DNA of 64,000 nt from Chloroflexota bacterium (GTDB lineage Bacteria; Chloroflexota; Anaerolineae; Aggregatilineales; Phototrophicaceae): NCBI GenBank assembly GCA_011523545.1, contig WTGN01000022.1:25818-89817 (forward strand). Direction: 5' to 3'. The notes below the pieces were generated by a model, which saw nothing but the letters and a program-made list of their open reading frames with translations, had not been told where the DNA came from and did not search any database. Below are positions 1 through 7,603 of the stretch, piece by piece. The stretch's first letter is position 1; each line of letters starts with the position of its first letter. Position numbers and translations under genes: made by a program.

Positions 1-911
1 CGGAATTGAGCGGCTACCTGGGGCACAACGCCTTGCGTATCCCGCCGCTGATCATGGGGCATGAATTCGCCGGCGAGATCGTCGATGTGGGCCCGCTGGC
101 GCCGGCTTTTCGCCCGGTCTTGACGGTCGGCTCGCTGGTGACGGTCAATCCGCTCTGGTATTGCGGCGACTGCGAGCCCTGCTATGCTGGCCTCAACCAG
201 CTCTGCCCGAATCGCCGTTTGCTGGGCGCGCATCGGCCGGGCGCCTTCGCCGAGTTCATCAGCGTCCCGGCCAAGTTGGCGCTGCTGCTGCCGGCGGGCA
301 TGGATACGCGGATTGGCGCGCTGACCGAGCCGGTGGGCTGCGCCGTGCGGATCGCCGAGCTGGCGGGCGATGTGGCTGACGCCGATTGCCTGATCATCGG
401 CGCGGGACCGATCGGGCTGCTGTCGCTGCAGATGCTGCGTCACCAAGGCGCGGCGCGGGTCTTCATCGCCGAAATCGACGCGGCCCGGCTTGAGATGGGC
501 GCGGCCCTGGGCGGTATCGCAATCCAACCGCGCGAGGTCGATACGGTCGAATATGTCCGCGAGGCGACTGGCGGCGCCGGAGTCGCTGTCTCGGTGGACG
601 CGGTCGGCACTGCCTTGACGCGCGAGCAATGCGTCGCCGCCAGCAAGACCAGCGGGCGGCTGATCTTGAGCGGCTTGCACGAGGAAAGCAGCGTGATGCC
701 GGTCGCGGCGATGATCCGCAGCGAGATCAGCGCGCGGGGTTCCTTCGCCTATTCGCCGGCCAATTTCGCGCGGGCGCTGGAGTTGCTGGGCGCGGGCGCG
801 ATCCGCCTGGACCCCTGGATTCACGAGGCGCCTCTGGCTGAAGGCGGCGCTTGGTTCGAGCGTTTGATTGAGGCGCCCGGCGATGTATCCAAGGTGCTGC
901 TGAGGCCGTGA
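1..911 (+). CDS. Zinc-dependent medium-chain alcohol/polyol dehydrogenase (5' end cut by window edge)
   Basis: This is the C-terminal ~300 residues of a medium-chain NAD(P)-dependent dehydrogenase; the frame is already open at the first bases (it reads E-L-S-G-Y-L-G-H), so the N-terminus with the first catalytic Cys lies outside the window. Visible are the GHEFAG catalytic-zinc motif, an intact four-Cys structural zinc loop (CGDCEPC then C after LNQL) and the Rossmann motif GAGPIGLL. Family members oxidise sugar alcohols, threonine or related alcohols. Its neighbours are sugar-phosphate genes, so a polyol or sugar substrate is plausible. The exact substrate cannot be read from the sequence. 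Its intact Cys4 loop contrasts with the Tdh at 33689-34723. Confidence 0.9.
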   Translation, partial: ELSGYLGHNALRIPPLIMGHEFAGEIVDVGPLAPAFRPVLTVGSLVTVNPLWYCGDCEPCYAGLNQLCPNRRLLGAHRPGAFAEFISVPAKLALLLPAGMDTRIGALTEPVGCAVRIAELAGDVADADCLIIGAGPIGLLSLQMLRHQGAARVFIAEIDAARLEMGAALGGIAIQPREVDTVEYVREATGGAGVAVSVDAVGTALTREQCVAASKTSGRLILSGLHEESSVMPVAAMIRSEISARGSFAYSPANFARALELLGAGAIRLDPWIHEAPLAEGGAWFERLIEAPGDVSKVLLRP

Positions 912-920
912 TTGCCGATT

Positions 921-992
921 GGGCGGGTGACTCAATGGCTCGCTCCTACATCTGTTGTGCTTCGGCGGGCGACCTGCCAGGTCGCCCCTACA
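921..992. repeat. Family A hairpin repeats (two copies)
   Basis: Two head-to-tail copies. The second (967-992) has stem GGGCGACCT, loop GCC, a perfect complementary arm and the tail CCTACA. The first (921-950) is a degenerate copy with mismatches. They fill the gap between convergent genes. Confidence 0.8.
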
Positions 993-1002
993 AATCGTTG
1001 GT

Positions 1003-1470
1003 TCATGTGGCGTCGGCCGGGTGATTGGGGCCGATCCAGGTGGTTTCCGATGTTTCGGCGGGTTCGATATCGAGGTTGACGACGATGGCTTGCTGGTCGC
1101 TGCGGACGAGGATGCAGACGAGCGGTTCATTCGGGTCGGCGTTAATTTCCTGGTGGGGCACGAAGGGCGGGACGTAGATGAAGTCGCCGGCGTCGGCTTC
1201 GGCGACAAACTCCAGCTTATCGCCCCAGCGCATGCGGGCGCGTCCGCTGAGCACATAGATGACGCTTTCAAGCGCGCCATGATGATGGGCGCCGGTTTTG
1301 GCGTCAGGCTCGATGTTGACGGTGCCGGCCCAGAGTTTCTCGGCGCCGGCTTTGGCGTAGTTGATGGCGGCGGCGCGGGTCATGCCCGGGGTTTGCGGGG
1401 TGTTGCTGTCGAGCTCGCCGCTGCGCACGATGCGCACGCCGTTGTCGCGCCAGTTGGGGGTGGTGGTCAT
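1003..1470 (-). CDS. Single-domain cupin protein
   Basis: A 155-residue small cupin. The double-stranded beta-helix motifs are visible: GAHHHGALESVIYVLSGRARMRWG (HHH and E being the usual metal ligands of motif 1), then GDFIYVPPFVPHQEIN with the motif 2 His. The start is ATG at 1470, preceded by a good AAGGAG site. Small cupins of this type act as isomerases, dioxygenases or ligand-binding proteins, often with Fe, Mn or Ni. It lies 117 bp downstream of rpiA on the same strand. No substrate can be assigned. Confidence 0.85.
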   Translation of the reverse strand: MTTTPNWRDNGVRIVRSGELDSNTPQTPGMTRAAAINYAKAGAEKLWAGTVNIEPDAKTGAHHHGALESVIYVLSGRARMRWGDKLEFVAEADAGDFIYVPPFVPHQEINADPNEPLVCILVRSDQQAIVVNLDIEPAETSETTWIGPNHPADAT

Positions 1471-1507
1471 GGGCTGTCTCCTTCTTTTGGGTGTATGCCA
1501 TTATAGG

Positions 1508-1577
1508 CCTTCTTCGCCACAGAGGCACAGAGGCACAGAGATTTTTCAGCACCGAGGACGCCGCGGACACCGAGAAC
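1508..1577. repeat. Family C repeat (CACAGAGG / CACCGAG type)
   Basis: A tandem run of CACAGAGG-like words followed by CACCGAGGACGC and ACACCGAGAAC. Similar words recur at 2305-2320 and 40616-40665. It separates the cupin from rpiA and looks like a third dispersed intergenic repeat, different from families A and B. Confidence 0.5.
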
Positions 1578-1587
1578 GTGGTCGGGA

Positions 1588-2280
1588 TTAGCGACGCAGG
1601 TGTTGGACGCCAGCCACGCCAGCAACCACAACGTCTCTCGCCATGCCGATGAAGAGCCCGTGCTCGACGATGCCGGCGCGGGCTTCCAACTGGCGGGCCA
1701 GGGCGGCCGGGTCGGCGATGGGGCCGAAGTCGGCGTCAAGAATGAAGTTGCCCTGGTCGGTATGGAAGGGGGCGTCGCCGTCCATGCGCAGCCTTGGCTT
1801 TGCGCCGAGGGATTGCAGGTGAGCCGCCTGGGATTCCCAAGCGAAGGGGACGACCTCGATCGGGATTGCCCAGGCTGTACCGAGTTGGTCGACGAGCTTG
1901 GAATCATCGACGACGATGACCAGGCGCTCGCTGGCTTGGGCGACGATCTTCTCGCGCAGATGGGCGCCGCCACCGCCTTTGATGAGATTGAATGCGGGAT
2001 CGACTTCATCGGCGCCGTCGATGGTGATATCGACGCGCGGACGCTCGGCGAGGGTCGTCAGCGGGATGCCGAGTTTGATGGCGGCCGCTTCGGTGGCGAG
2101 CGAGGTGGGCACGCCGACGATTGCGCTGAGCTCGCCGCGCTGTAGAGAAAGGGCGATGCGGCGGGTGGCGAAGATGGCGGTGCTGCCGCTGCCGAGGCCA
2201 ACGGTCATGCCGGATTCGACGAAGCCGGCGGCGAATTCGCCAGCTTGCCGCTTGAGCGATTCGATGTTCATGCGGGGCAT
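1588..2280 (-). CDS. rpiA: Ribose-5-phosphate isomerase A
   Basis: A 230-residue RpiA, which interconverts ribose 5-phosphate and ribulose 5-phosphate in the non-oxidative pentose phosphate pathway. Family signatures are clear: GLGSGSTA near the N-terminus, the DGADEVD motif and the KGGGGAHLREK motif with the catalytic Asp and Lys. The start was placed at ATG 2280 (MPRMNIES; 2271 is an alternative). The frame stays open further upstream, but there it runs through a family B repeat and lacks any RpiA similarity. It links ribulose-5-phosphate chemistry to the AraD/AraA genes further right. Confidence 0.95.
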   Translation of the reverse strand: MPRMNIESLKRQAGEFAAGFVESGMTVGLGSGSTAIFATRRIALSLQRGELSAIVGVPTSLATEAAAIKLGIPLTTLAERPRVDITIDGADEVDPAFNLIKGGGGAHLREKIVAQASERLVIVVDDSKLVDQLGTAWAIPIEVVPFAWESQAAHLQSLGAKPRLRMDGDAPFHTDQGNFILDADFGPIADPAALARQLEARAGIVEHGLFIGMARDVVVAGVAGVQHLRR

Positions 2281-2325
2281 TGTAGGATAAATGTTTTCTT
2301 TTTTCACCACCGAGGACTGAAATCG

Positions 2326-2370
2326 AACCCCTCCCCCAAACCCCCTCCCCATAGCAATGGAGAGGGGGCT
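2326..2370. repeat. Family B hairpin repeat
   Basis: A C-rich arm (runs of C separated by T or A) followed by a short loop around GCAATGG and a G-rich arm. It lies between the divergent rpiA and TIM-barrel genes. A TATAGT word at 2416-2421 downstream could serve as a -10 box for the plus-strand gene, but no good -35 accompanies it. Confidence 0.75.
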
Positions 2371-2475
2371 TTCGCAGCCTGGCAGGATGGAATGGTGGTG
2401 CAACGGGTTGCGGAATGGGTTATAGTTTGCGGATTGCTAGGCTGCGCGGCGGTTCTTACGAGGAAGGGAGTTCTG

Positions 2476-3333
2476 ATGTACAAGACATTAAGCCCGGGCG
2501 CGATCGGCATCCGCGGATTGTCATTGGCGGAGAGCCTCAATTTAGCGAAAGAGACCGGCTTTGCGGGTTTGGATTTCAGCATCGCCGAGGCGGCGGCTTT
2601 GGCGGAGGCGCGCGACGCCGGCTATGTGCGGGCGCTGTTTGAAGAGGCGGGCATCAAATATGGCGCCTGGGGTATGCCGGTGCGTTGGCAGCACCCGGAC
2701 TGGCGAGATGATCTGGCGGCGCTGCCGGCCTATGCCGCGTTGGGCGCTGAAATTGGCGCGCTGCGCACATCGACCTGGTGCCCGCCGTCATCGAGCGAGC
2801 GCGCCTTTGACGAGAATTACGCCTGGCATTTGGAGCGATTCAAGGCGATTGCCGAGGTCTGCGCTGATCACGGGGTTCGCTTCGGCATCGAATTCATCGG
2901 TCCGCAGAGCTTGCGGCCGGCCGATCAGCACGATTTCATTTATGACATGGACGGCATGCTGGAGCTGGCGGCGGCTTGTGGCACGGGCAATGTCGGCCTG
3001 CTGCTGGATGCCTGGCATTTGTATACATCGGGCGGCGCGGTCGCTGATATGGACAAGATCAGCAATGCCGATATCGTCAACGTGCATGTGAACGACGCGC
3101 CAACCGGGTTGTCCATGGCCGAATACAACGATCATGATCGGCGGCTGCCGACCGAGACCGGCGTGTTGCCGCTGGAAGGTTTCATGAAAAAGCTGGCGGC
3201 GCTGAGTTATGATGGCCCGGTGACGCCGGAGCCCTTTAGCAAGCGGGTGAACGCGCTGGACGATCCGCGCGCGGCGGCCGAGCTGACCGCGGAATATATG
3301 GCGCGTTTGTGGGCGCTTGGCGGCTTGGCTTAG
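2476..3333 (+). CDS. Xylose-isomerase-like TIM-barrel sugar phosphate isomerase/epimerase
   Basis: A 285-residue protein of the AP endonuclease 2/IolE/xylose-isomerase-like fold. It shows typical elements: an N-terminal GFAGLDFS strand, the metal-ligand Glu in FGIEFIGP, LLLDAWH with Asp and His ligands near residue 175, VNVHVND, and a late PEPF segment with a Glu ligand. The ATG at 2476 is preceded by an AGGAAGGGAG ribosome site. Members isomerise or epimerise sugars or inositol derivatives, or dehydrate ketosugars. It sits between rpiA and the sugar regulator, which suggests sugar catabolism. The substrate is unknown. Confidence 0.85.
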   Translation: MYKTLSPGAIGIRGLSLAESLNLAKETGFAGLDFSIAEAAALAEARDAGYVRALFEEAGIKYGAWGMPVRWQHPDWRDDLAALPAYAALGAEIGALRTSTWCPPSSSERAFDENYAWHLERFKAIAEVCADHGVRFGIEFIGPQSLRPADQHDFIYDMDGMLELAAACGTGNVGLLLDAWHLYTSGGAVADMDKISNADIVNVHVNDAPTGLSMAEYNDHDRRLPTETGVLPLEGFMKKLAALSYDGPVTPEPFSKRVNALDDPRAAAELTAEYMARLWALGGLA

Positions 3334-3337
3334 GCAA

Positions 3338-4384
3338 TCAAGCGCGAAGGCCGACGCCGCAGGACTGCCGGATTACGAGCGATGTGGGCGTCGTGATCTT
3401 CAAGTAGATTTCGGCCGGATTTTCGAGGCGTTTGACGAGACGCTCGGCGGCTAGTTCGCCGAGGAGTGCTTTGTGCGCGTGCACGGTGGTCAGCGGCGGG
3501 AATGTGAATTCGGCATCGGGGATGTTGTCAAAGCCGGTGACGGCGATATCGTCGGGGATGCGGTAGCCGTTGCGCTGGAGCCAGGCCATGGCGCCGATCG
3601 CGAGACGGTCTGAGGCGCAAAGAATCGCGTCTGGTTTTTGCGCGCGTGACATCAGGATTTCGGCGCCGCGCTCACCGAGATCGGGTGTCCAGCCAGAGTG
3701 TCCCGGTTGCAGAATCTGGTGAATTGATTCATCGCGCTCCAGGCTATGGGCATCCAAGCCCTGACGAAAGCCGTCGTAGCGGATATCGGCATAACCGGAG
3801 ATGTATGCCAGACGGCGATATCCCAGCTGCGCCATGTGCCGGACCACCAGGCGCATGCCGCCCACGCCATCAAAGAGGACAAGGTCGTCTTCAATATCAT
3901 GCTTGTCAGACATGGTGACGATGGGGGAGAATTGCTGCCGAAGGTAGTTGATGCTTTCGATATCGGCTGTGCCCAGCAAGATTAGACCATTGATTTCGAA
4001 TGAATCGAGCAGGCGCGCAGCTTGCGCGGTCGTGCCGATTTCGTGCAAGGTCTTGACGAAGGCGATGTGGTAACCGAGGCGCTCCAGGGCGCGGTCGACG
4101 CCTTCGAGGACCATGTTGTAAAAGGGGTCGCGGTATTTGTCGATGCGAGATACGAGCAAGATGCCGACCTGGCCGAGCATAGCGGCGTTGGGGGCTTGGG
4201 GCCGATGGGCGCCACCGTACTGGCGCTGGATCAAGCCGGCTTCGGCCATAGCTTGAAAATCGCGGCGGATGGTGGTTTCCGAGACATCGAACTGCCGGGC
4301 CAGGTCGCGCGTGGATAGCGGTTCATGCGGCGGCGCCTCCCGCGCCCGTTCCAGTATCTGCGTCTGCCGTTGCGCTTTTTTCAT
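3338..4384 (-). CDS. Hybrid transcription regulator: DeoR-type HTH plus LacI-type sugar-binding domain
   Basis: 348 residues. Residues ~1-62 form a DeoR helix-turn-helix (STRDLARQFDVSETTIRRDF, then GLIQRQYGGAH). The rest is a LacI/periplasmic-binding-protein fold starting VGILLVSRIDKYRDPFY and ending with AVTGFDNIPDAEFTFPPLTTV, the LacI C-terminal signature. DeoR proteins normally carry a sugar-phosphate-sensing ISOCOT domain, so this one probably senses a free sugar instead. It is divergent from the GH4-importer-araDA locus and is the obvious candidate regulator of it. The ribosome site before ATG 4384 is weak. Confidence 0.88.
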   Translation of the reverse strand: MKKAQRQTQILERAREAPPHEPLSTRDLARQFDVSETTIRRDFQAMAEAGLIQRQYGGAHRPQAPNAAMLGQVGILLVSRIDKYRDPFYNMVLEGVDRALERLGYHIAFVKTLHEIGTTAQAARLLDSFEINGLILLGTADIESINYLRQQFSPIVTMSDKHDIEDDLVLFDGVGGMRLVVRHMAQLGYRRLAYISGYADIRYDGFRQGLDAHSLERDESIHQILQPGHSGWTPDLGERGAEILMSRAQKPDAILCASDRLAIGAMAWLQRNGYRIPDDIAVTGFDNIPDAEFTFPPLTTVHAHKALLGELAAERLVKRLENPAEIYLKITTPTSLVIRQSCGVGLRA

Positions 4385-4673
4385 GAGGATTGAGATGCTC
4401 CAAAAGTATTGCCAAGAAGATTCTTCAGCCTACAGCTTACACGATATGCGCGTTTTTTGCATGTTCTTGGCATGTATTGCTTGACATTATGCATATATTT
4501 TGTTTAAATGTGCATCAACTAATGTTCGATTATTATAAACGGTCAGCGTAGATGCGTCTCTGTTCGCCGGTTCCCTTCGAATACAGCGCAAGAAATCACC
4601 TCCCTTGTAAGTTTCGGCATATCACTTATGCTGATGCTTGGCCTTTCCAATATAGCTTGATTCGAGGGAGATC
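4385..4673. promoter_or_regulatory. Divergent control region between the regulator and the GH4 operon
   Basis: 289 bp, clearly AT-richer than the neighbouring genes. The tetramer GCAT occurs at 4459, 4470, 4491 and 4512, with spacings of 11, 21 and 21 bp, that is, on one face of the helix. Three of the four are TGCAT. They bracket a recognisable promoter (4481-4509). This looks like a multi-site operator for the adjacent DeoR/LacI-type regulator; that role is inferred. Confidence 0.55.
4481..4509 (+). promoter_or_regulatory. Putative sigma-70-type promoter of the GH4-importer-ara operon
   Basis: A consensus -35 box TTGACA (4481-4486), a 17-bp spacer and TTAAAT (4504-4509, four of six matches) as -10 box. 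It points to the GH4 gene, leaving a leader of about 160 nt. Candidate operator words overlap and flank it. Confidence 0.55.
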
Positions 4674-6185
4674 ATGCCACTGAAGATTGCCATGATCGGC
4701 GCGGGGTCAGTCGGCTTCACGCGTCGGCTGATGACCGATTTGCTGACGGTGCCGGAATTCGGCGACAGTCATTTTGCGCTGATGGATATTTCGGCGCGTA
4801 ACCTTAGCATGGTCGCGCAATTGTGCGAGCGCGATATCAAAGCCAATGGCTTGCCGGCGACGGTGACGTCGACGCAGGATCGGCGGGAAGCCATCGCCGA
4901 CGCCGATTATGTGATTTGCATGATCCGGCAGGGCGGGCTGGAGGCTTTTGCGCTGGATATTGATATCCCGCTGAAGTATGCGATTGACCAATGCGTTGGT
5001 GATACGATCTGCGCCGGCGGCATCATGTATGGGCAGCGGACGATCCCGGTCCTGCTGGATATATGCCGCGATATTCGCGCGGTCGCCAAGCCGGGCGCGC
5101 TCTTCCTCAATTATTCCAATCCGATGGCGATGAACACCTGGGCTTGCAACAAGTACGGCGGCGTGCAAACCATCGGCTTGTGCCACGGCGTGCAGCACGG
5201 GCATGCGCAAATCGCCGAATGCATTGAGCTTTGGGCGCGGCGCGAGGGCCTGATCGCTGAAGATGAACGGGTGACGCGCGACGATGTCGATATCATCTGC
5301 GCCGGTATCAATCATCAAACCTGGTACGTGCAGGTTCAGTGGCTGGGCATGGATATGGCGCCGCGTTTGCTGGAGCTGTTCGAGGCGCATCCTGAATTTC
5401 GCGAAGAGGAGAAGGTGCGGATAGATGTGCTGCGGCGCTTCGGCTATTACTCGACCGAGTCGAATGGGCATTTGAGCGAGTATGTGCCCTGGTACCGTAA
5501 GCGGCCGGCTGAAATCGGCGATTGGATCAGCTTGAATCGCTGGATCCTGGGCGAGACCGGCGGTTACCTGCGCGTCTGCACTGAGGGGCGCAATTGGTTC
5601 GAGACGGATTTTCCCAACTGGCTGGAAGAAGAGCCGCCCAAGATATCGGCGGCCGACCGCAGCCTGGAGCATGGCTCTTACATAATCGAAGGGCTGGAGA
5701 CCGGGCGTGTTTACCGCGGGCATTTTAATGTGCCGAACAAGGGATACATCACAAATCTGCCGGACGGCTGCGTCGTGGAGATCCCCGGTTATGTCGATGG
5801 GAACGGCATCAATATGCCGGTTGTGGGCGACCTGCCGCTGGCTTGCGCCGCCACTTGTTCAGCCAGCGTGCGCGTGCAGGAGATGGCGATGGAAGCGGCT
5901 GTGCATGGCGATGTGACGCTCTTGAAGCAGGCCATGCTGCATGACCCGCTGGTGGGCGCCGTCTGCAACCCGGAAGAAGTGTGGCAGATGACCGACGAAT
6001 TGCTGACAGCGCAGGCGGAATGGCTGCCGAATTATGCGCGCGCTGATATTGGAGCGGCGCGGGCGCGTTTGGCGGCGCATGAAGCGCATGGCACACGGGT
6101 GACGCTGAGCGCGTCGACCGGCGCAGCGCGATTGCACACGCGGACTGTGGCGGAGTTGGCGGCGGAGCGGGCGGACGCGCATTGA
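4674..6185 (+). CDS. Glycoside hydrolase family 4, MelA-like (probable alpha-galactosidase or alpha-galacturonidase)
   Basis: 503 residues with the GH4 layout: an N-terminal NAD-binding Rossmann motif (IAMIGAGSVGF), FALMDI, NYSNPMAMNTW, GLCHGVQHG with the metal-binding Cys and the His of the MelA subgroup, CAGINHQTWY, GYYSTESNGHLSEYVPWY and ITNLPDGCVVEIPGYVD. These match the MelA type better than the 6-phospho-glucosidase type. GH4 enzymes use NAD and Mn and act in the cytosol on imported oligosaccharides. ATG 4674 follows a GAGGGAG site. It is about 50 residues longer than E. coli MelA because of a C-terminal extension. It heads the operon with the Opp-type importer. Confidence 0.9.
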   Translation: MPLKIAMIGAGSVGFTRRLMTDLLTVPEFGDSHFALMDISARNLSMVAQLCERDIKANGLPATVTSTQDRREAIADADYVICMIRQGGLEAFALDIDIPLKYAIDQCVGDTICAGGIMYGQRTIPVLLDICRDIRAVAKPGALFLNYSNPMAMNTWACNKYGGVQTIGLCHGVQHGHAQIAECIELWARREGLIAEDERVTRDDVDIICAGINHQTWYVQVQWLGMDMAPRLLELFEAHPEFREEEKVRIDVLRRFGYYSTESNGHLSEYVPWYRKRPAEIGDWISLNRWILGETGGYLRVCTEGRNWFETDFPNWLEEEPPKISAADRSLEHGSYIIEGLETGRVYRGHFNVPNKGYITNLPDGCVVEIPGYVDGNGINMPVVGDLPLACAATCSASVRVQEMAMEAAVHGDVTLLKQAMLHDPLVGAVCNPEEVWQMTDELLTAQAEWLPNYARADIGAARARLAAHEAHGTRVTLSASTGAARLHTRTVAELAAERADAH

Positions 6186-6230
6186 GACCAGCAGGAACTC
6201 GCCAGCGCTCAACTACATTCGGCGAGCAGT

Positions 6231-6258
6231 TGTAGGGGCGATTCTGTGAATCGCCCGC
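6231..6258. repeat. Family A hairpin repeat (reverse orientation)
   Basis: Stem GGGCGATTC with loop TGT and a perfect complementary arm. The tail reads TGTAG before the stem, so this copy is inverted relative to most others. Confidence 0.85.
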
Positions 6259-6272
6259 GAGAAAGAAATATC

Positions 6273-6431
6273 ATGAACAATGCAAACGGCGCCGAGCCGA
6301 TTTTAGAAGTCAAAAACCTTAAGACGAATTCGGTCTACCCCTCCCCCGGCCCCTCCCCGAGGCATCAGGGAGGGGAGCTTGAAGGGTGGAGCTCCGGCAA
6401 AAGCATGTATGGGCCATGCCAGCAAATGTGA
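6273..6431 (+). pseudogene. Duplicated 5' fragment of the following ABC ATPase gene
   Basis: An ATG-started frame of 52 codons whose first 18 or so codons (MNNANGAEPILEVKNLKT) repeat the start of the ATPase gene at 6489. Bases 6280-6322 equal 6496-6538 exactly (43 bp, offset 216). It then runs into a family B repeat and stops at 6431, without a Walker motif. It is best seen as a truncated copy left when repeats inserted at the gene start, with the functional start now at 6489. A leader-peptide role cannot be excluded. Confidence 0.7.
6337..6380. repeat. Family B hairpin repeat
   Basis: C-rich arm, loop region GAGGCATC and complementary G-rich arm. It interrupts the truncated ATPase start copy. 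Confidence 0.8.
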
Positions 6432-6452
6432 CGAATAGAATTGGGATGGGAA

Positions 6453-6481
6453 GCGGGCGACTCACAGAGTCGCCCCTGCAA
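6453..6481. repeat. Family A hairpin repeat
   Basis: Stem GGGCGACTC, loop ACA, perfect complementary arm and CCTGCA tail. It ends 8 bp before the ATPase start codon at 6489 and so occupies the place where a ribosome site should be. Confidence 0.85.
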
Positions 6482-6488
6482 ACGACAT

Positions 6489-7526
6489 ATGAATGATGCA
6501 AACGGCGCCGAGCCGATTTTAGAAGTCAAAAACCTTAAAACGCATTTTTTCACCGACAAGGGTGTGGTGCAGGCGGTGAAAGGCGTCAGCTTTCAGTTGG
6601 CGAATGAGCAGACGCTGGGCATCGTCGGCGAGAGCGGCTGCGGCAAAAGCGTGACCGCCAGCTCGATCATGCAATTGATCAAGTCGCCACCGGGGGAGAT
6701 TGTCGACGGCGAGATCATCTTCCGGCGGCAGAAGCGGCGCGCCGAAACGATAGATATCGCGCAGCTCGACCCCAAAGGCGTCGAAATGCGCAGCATACGC
6801 GGCGGCGAGATCTCGATGATCTTTCAGGAGCCGATGACTTCGCTGAATCCCTTGCATACCGTTGGCCGGCAAATTGCCGAGGTGGTGGAATTGCACCAGG
6901 GGCTCAGCCGCAAAGAGGCGATGAAAGTCGCGGTCGATATGCTGGATCGTGTGCGCATCGCCGACCCGGACGAGCGCGTGAAGCAGTATCCGCATCAGTT
7001 GAGCGGCGGGATGCGGCAGCGGGTGATGATCGCGCTGGCGCTATCCTGCAATCCGTCGATTCTGATCGCCGATGAGCCGACGACGGCGCTGGACGTGACG
7101 ATACAAGCGCAGATCATCGATTTGATGGAGAAGCTGCAGGAAGACTTCGGCTCGTCCATCGTCATCATCACCCATAATTTGGGCGTCGTATCGCAGATGG
7201 CCGATTATGTGGCGGTGATGTATTTCGGGCGCATCGTCGAATATGGCACGACGATTGATATCTTTCGCAATCCCCAGCATCCCTACACGATAGGTTTGTT
7301 GGAGTCGATTCCCGTATTGGGGCGGCGCAAGGAGATTCTGGTGCCCATCGAAGGCATCGTGCCGAATGCGACGGCGGATATCCCCGGCTGCGCTTTTGCC
7401 GACCGCTGCCCGCATGTGATGGCGAAATGCCACGCGCATCTGCCGCCGCCGACCATTGTTGATGGCGAGCATCAGGTGGCTTGCTGGCTGCATGAGGGCG
7501 CGCCCGCTCAAGAGGTGGTCGCCTAG
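6489..7526 (+). CDS. Opp/Dpp-type ABC importer ATPase (D subunit)
   Basis: 345 residues. ATP-binding motifs are complete: Walker [10 protein letters not shown]-loop MIFQEPM, signature LSGGMRQR, Walker [13 protein letters not shown] and the switch His in ITHNL. The C-terminal Opp/Dpp extension carries PGCAFADRCPHVMAKC, the Cys-rich segment typical of this family. It energises uptake with the F subunit at 12095-13225. The ATG at 6489 is chosen because similarity begins there; the frame opens upstream only through a repeat. The gene order D, binding protein, B, C, F is unusual in that one ATPase comes first, right behind the GH4 gene. Confidence 0.92.
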   Translation: MNDANGAEPILEVKNLKTHFFTDKGVVQAVKGVSFQLANEQTLGIVGESGCGKSVTASSIMQLIKSPPGEIVDGEIIFRRQKRRAETIDIAQLDPKGVEMRSIRGGEISMIFQEPMTSLNPLHTVGRQIAEVVELHQGLSRKEAMKVAVDMLDRVRIADPDERVKQYPHQLSGGMRQRVMIALALSCNPSILIADEPTTALDVTIQAQIIDLMEKLQEDFGSSIVIITHNLGVVSQMADYVAVMYFGRIVEYGTTIDIFRNPQHPYTIGLLESIPVLGRRKEILVPIEGIVPNATADIPGCAFADRCPHVMAKCHAHLPPPTIVDGEHQVACWLHEGAPAQEVVA

Positions 7527-7603
7527 GTATTGTGTGAATTAACCTGCCGGCGCAAGATGCTCTGGCGGGCTAATTTTTGTCAATTTAATTCGGAGGAATA
7601 GCA

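Larger units (their letters stand above)
6186..6488. other. 303-bp gap: repeats plus a duplicated gene start
   Basis: This gap contains a reversed family A hairpin, a false copy of the beginning of the next gene, a family B hairpin and a forward family A hairpin, in that order. I see no independent gene in it. Confidence 0.75.

Noticed and set aside
6273..6431. A separate small protein gene
   Set aside because: Its first third copies the neighbouring ATPase start and the remainder is a repeat, so a gene remnant is the simpler reading.
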